Below the pieces are notes generated by a model. The model did not search any database. It was not told where the DNA came from and worked only from the letters and a program-made list of their open reading frames with translations. Below are positions 12,415 to 14,820 of a stretch of DNA of 14,820 nucleotides, piece by piece. Origin of the DNA: Alphaproteobacteria bacterium (GTDB lineage: Bacteria > Pseudomonadota > Alphaproteobacteria > UBA6615); NCBI GenBank assembly GCA_013003285.1, contig JABDJY010000260.1, forward strand, positions 1-14,820. Reading direction: 5' to 3'. Each line of letters begins with the position of its first letter. Position 1 is the stretch's first letter. The position numbers and the translations under genes were made by a program.

Positions 12415-14742
12415 ATGTCGTCTGGAAGCTTTGGTATTTCTCAACATGTGCTGCGGCGTGAGGATCAAAACCTGATCACCGGCGCCGGTAACTACAGCGA
12501 CGACACGCGCTTCGAGGGGCAGACTTTCGTCGCGTTCCTGCGCTCGCCGGTCGCCCATGCCGCCATCACATCCATCGACCTTAGCGCCGCCAAGGCCGCC
12601 CCGGGCGTCATCGGCGCGTTTACCGGCGAGGATCTGCGCGCCGCCGGCATCGGCGATATTCCCAATATGACGCCGTTCGCCAACCACGACGGCTCGCCCA
12701 TGCACCTATCGTCACGGCCTGCCCTGGCCGTCGGCAAGGTCCGCCATGTGGGCGAAATCGTCGCCATGGTCATCGCCGAGACCGGCGGACAAGCGGCCGA
12801 CGCGGTCGAGCTGGTTGAGTTCGATTTCGACACGCTACCGACGATCGTCGATGTGGAAGAAGCTGTCGCCGACGGCGCGCCGCAGTTGTGGGACAATATG
12901 CCCAACAACACTTGCCTCGATTTCCGTATCGGCGATGCCGAACGAGCCGACGCCGCGTTTGCCGGGGCGGCTCACGTCACCACATTGCGGCTCAAAACCA
13001 ACCGCATCGTCGCCGCGTCGATGGAACCGCGCAGCGCCACAGCCCGGTGGGACGCTGTGAAAGACCGCTACGAGCTGGTCTCCGGCTCCCAGGGCGTCAA
13101 CGCCATGCGGCGCATGTTGGCCGAGTCCATTTTCCAGGTACCGCCGGAAAAAATGCATGTGGTGACCCGCGATGTGGGCGGCGGGTTCGGCATGAAGACC
13201 CAGGCCTATCCCGAATATGTCGCGTGTCTTTTCGCCGCCAAGGCGTTGGGCCGGCCGGTGAAGTGGCAGGGCAGCCGCTCGGAATCGTTTCTCGCCGACA
13301 ATCAGGCCCGCGACGGGGTGATGAATGGCGAGCTTGCCTTCGACGCCGACGGCAAGATCGTCGGCATGCGCGTCGATATGGTGGCGGCAATGGGCGGCTA
13401 TCTGTCGTCGCACGGTCCGGCCGCAGCAACCCGCAATGTCTGCAACTGCCTGACCGGCTGCTACGACAACCCGGCGCTGCATTTCCGTGTGCGTTGCGTC
13501 ATGACCAATAATATCCCCATCGGCCCCTATCGCGGCGCCGGCCGGCCCGAAGCGGCCTATATGCTCGAGCGGCTGATGGATAAGGCGGCGCGCGAGATGG
13601 GGCTCGACCGCATCGAGTTGCGGCGGCGCAATTTCATCGACCCCGCTGCCATGCCCTACACCACGTCGCTGGCGCAGACTTATGACAGTGGCGAATTCGC
13701 GGCGGCCATGGATAAGGCGCTTGAACTGGCCGATTGGGACGGGTTTCCGGCGCGCCGCGCTGAATCCGAACAAACCGGCAAGCTGCGCGGCCTGGGCATG
13801 GCCTGTTTCGTGGAAACTGCAGGTGGTTTTCTGGAAGAGGGCGCCAAGATCGAGTTCGCCGACGATGGTTTCGTCGAAGCTATTTTAGCGGTGCAATCGA
13901 ACGGCCAGGGGCATGCCACCTCCTTCGCCCAAGTGGTCTCCGACCGGCTCGACGTGCCGTTCGAAAAGGTCCGCATCGTCGAAGGCGATAGCGACAACAC
14001 ACCGGCGACCGGCTTCGCCTCGGTCGCCTCACGATCGGCGGCGCTGGCCAGCGGCGCCATATCGGTCACGGTCGACGCCGTGATCGAGAAGGGCCGCAAA
14101 CTGGCTGGCCATATTCTCGAAGCCGCCGAAGCCGACATCGAATATGCCGGCGGCGCTTTCCGGGTCGCCGGTACCGACCGGGAGATCGACATTTTCGACT
14201 TGGCCGCCCAGGTGAAAACCATGGGTGATCTACCGGGGGATCTGCCGCCGAGCCTGGATTCCGAAGAGGATTTCACATCCCCGGAACAGACCTATCCCAA
14301 TGGCTGCCATGTCTGCGAGGTCGAGATCGACCCGGACACCGGCGTGATCGACGTGGTCGGCTATACCGCGGTCGACGATTGCGGCACGGTGATCAACCCG
14401 ATGATCGTCCACGGCCAGGTCCATGGCGGCGTCGCCCAGGGACTCGGCCAGGTGCTTGGCGAGCACGCCATCTACGACGATGATGGCCAGCTGCTGGCCG
14501 GCTCGTTCATGGATTACATGATGCCGCGGGCCGACGATCTGCCATCGATGAAGCTGGGCTTCCATTCGGTGCCCTGCACCACCAACCCGATCGGCGCCAA
14601 GGGCGCCGGCGAGGCCGGCACAACCGGCGCGCTACCGGCCGGCATGAACGCTATTTTGGATGCGCTGTCGGCGCGCGGCATCACCGAAATGGACATGCCC
14701 GCCACCCCCGACAAGGTGTGGACGGCGCTGAACGGCAGTTAA
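12415..14742 (+). CDS. Molybdenum hydroxylase large subunit (form II CoxL / xanthine dehydrogenase family)
   Basis: A 775-residue molybdopterin-binding subunit, the usual length for CoxL-like proteins. The N-terminal a/b-hammerhead domain (about residues 15-125, RREDQNLITGAGNYSDD onward) is followed by the molybdenum domains. VGGGFGMK lies at 254-261, PYRGAGRPE at 371-379 and IGAKGAGEAG near 727-735, with Glu733 as the likely catalytic base. The PYRGAGR segment matches the AYxGAGR motif of form II proteins and lacks the AYxCSFR loop of true CO dehydrogenase, so CO oxidation is unlikely and hydroxylation of a heterocycle or aldehyde is more plausible. Such subunits work with FAD and 2Fe-2S partners, neither of which is upstream. 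I chose ATG 12415, preceded by GGGGGAA; the frame to 12250 lacks homology. Confidence 0.93.
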   Translation: MSSGSFGISQHVLRREDQNLITGAGNYSDDTRFEGQTFVAFLRSPVAHAAITSIDLSAAKAAPGVIGAFTGEDLRAAGIGDIPNMTPFANHDGSPMHLSSRPALAVGKVRHVGEIVAMVIAETGGQAADAVELVEFDFDTLPTIVDVEEAVADGAPQLWDNMPNNTCLDFRIGDAERADAAFAGAAHVTTLRLKTNRIVAASMEPRSATARWDAVKDRYELVSGSQGVNAMRRMLAESIFQVPPEKMHVVTRDVGGGFGMKTQAYPEYVACLFAAKALGRPVKWQGSRSESFLADNQARDGVMNGELAFDADGKIVGMRVDMVAAMGGYLSSHGPAAATRNVCNCLTGCYDNPALHFRVRCVMTNNIPIGPYRGAGRPEAAYMLERLMDKAAREMGLDRIELRRRNFIDPAAMPYTTSLAQTYDSGEFAAAMDKALELADWDGFPARRAESEQTGKLRGLGMACFVETAGGFLEEGAKIEFADDGFVEAILAVQSNGQGHATSFAQVVSDRLDVPFEKVRIVEGDSDNTPATGFASVASRSAALASGAISVTVDAVIEKGRKLAGHILEAAEADIEYAGGAFRVAGTDREIDIFDLAAQVKTMGDLPGDLPPSLDSEEDFTSPEQTYPNGCHVCEVEIDPDTGVIDVVGYTAVDDCGTVINPMIVHGQVHGGVAQGLGQVLGEHAIYDDDGQLLAGSFMDYMMPRADDLPSMKLGFHSVPCTTNPIGAKGAGEAGTTGALPAGMNAILDALSARGITEMDMPATPDKVWTALNGS

Positions 14743-14783
14743 ACGACCGCGCGCTGCCCTACCTATTTCTAAGAGCACCCCCC

Positions 14784-14820
14784 TCCCCATCCCTCCCCCT
14801 CAAGGGGGGAGGGATGGGGA
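14784..14820. repeat. Long G/C-rich hairpin (palindromic intergenic repeat) at window end
   Basis: A perfect 16-base-pair stem (14784-14799 with 14805-14820), plus one G-U pair, encloses a three-base loop (CAA). The arms read TCCCCATCCCTCCCCC and its complement. It starts about 40 bases after the CoxL-like stop and may extend beyond the window, since more C residues precede the left arm. No T-run is visible. It resembles C-rich dispersed intergenic repeats of GC-rich proteobacteria. A role as terminator or transcript stabiliser is possible. Confidence 0.7.

Noticed and set aside
12415..14742. Bona fide aerobic CO dehydrogenase
   Set aside because: The AYxCSFR active-site loop is replaced by PYRGAGR, and no CoxM or CoxS partner is present upstream.

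Overview
The window looks like a chromosomal segment of a high-GC alphaproteobacterium, possibly Rhodospirillales-like. Reasons are the GC-rich codon use, the short AT-rich islands confined to promoters, and palindromic intergenic repeats with CCTCATCC...TCGAAGG ends of a kind I recall from alphaproteobacterial genomes. The organism call is inference only. I see no rRNA, tRNA, CRISPR array, transposase, phage gene or origin. Every sizeable gene is metabolic or regulatory.

Layout. 1-163: the 3' end of a VOC (glyoxalase-fold) gene. 183-3193: an Lrp/AsnC regulator divergent from a thiamine-diphosphate E1 of the homodimeric pyruvate dehydrogenase type. This pairing resembles the mdeR-mdeB pair of Pseudomonas putida but lacks the methionine gamma-lyase. 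3217-5106: a minus-strand pair encoding a DMT/EamA exporter and a D-isomer-specific 2-hydroxyacid dehydrogenase. This pair is divergent from an SDR oxidoreductase (5191-5946), with a perfect 6+5+6 inverted repeat between them. 5995-6831: a PuuE-like polysaccharide deacetylase-family hydrolase, divergent from a two-gene operon encoding a core MetE-like zinc methyltransferase (6926-7948) and an Ldh2-family malate/lactate dehydrogenase (7977-9026). 9187-9949: an 85-residue protein of unknown function overlapping a stand-alone GAF protein, behind an AT-rich promoter. 10013-12213: two paralogous ACMSD-like metal amidohydrolases in a minus-strand operon. 12415-14742: a molybdenum hydroxylase large subunit of the CoxL/xanthine dehydrogenase family, with no small or medium subunit in view. 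A strong G/C hairpin closes the window.

How the genes may fit together. Two 2-hydroxyacid dehydrogenases, an SDR, a 2-oxoacid dehydrogenase E1, a C-N hydrolase of the PuuE fold, two ACMSD-like hydrolases/decarboxylases, a zinc alkyltransferase and a molybdenum hydroxylase together suggest accessory catabolism, perhaps of N-heterocyclic, methylated or ureide-type compounds. No single substrate can be read from the sequence. The genes sit in several small, often divergent units rather than one operon, so a shared pathway is a hypothesis. No gene here is of a clearly unknown fold except the 85-residue ORF. The points most worth a second look are the tandem amidohydrolases with a shared Cys/His N-terminus, the partnerless molybdenum subunit, the folate-domain-less MetE, the Lrp-E1 module and the palindromic elements.
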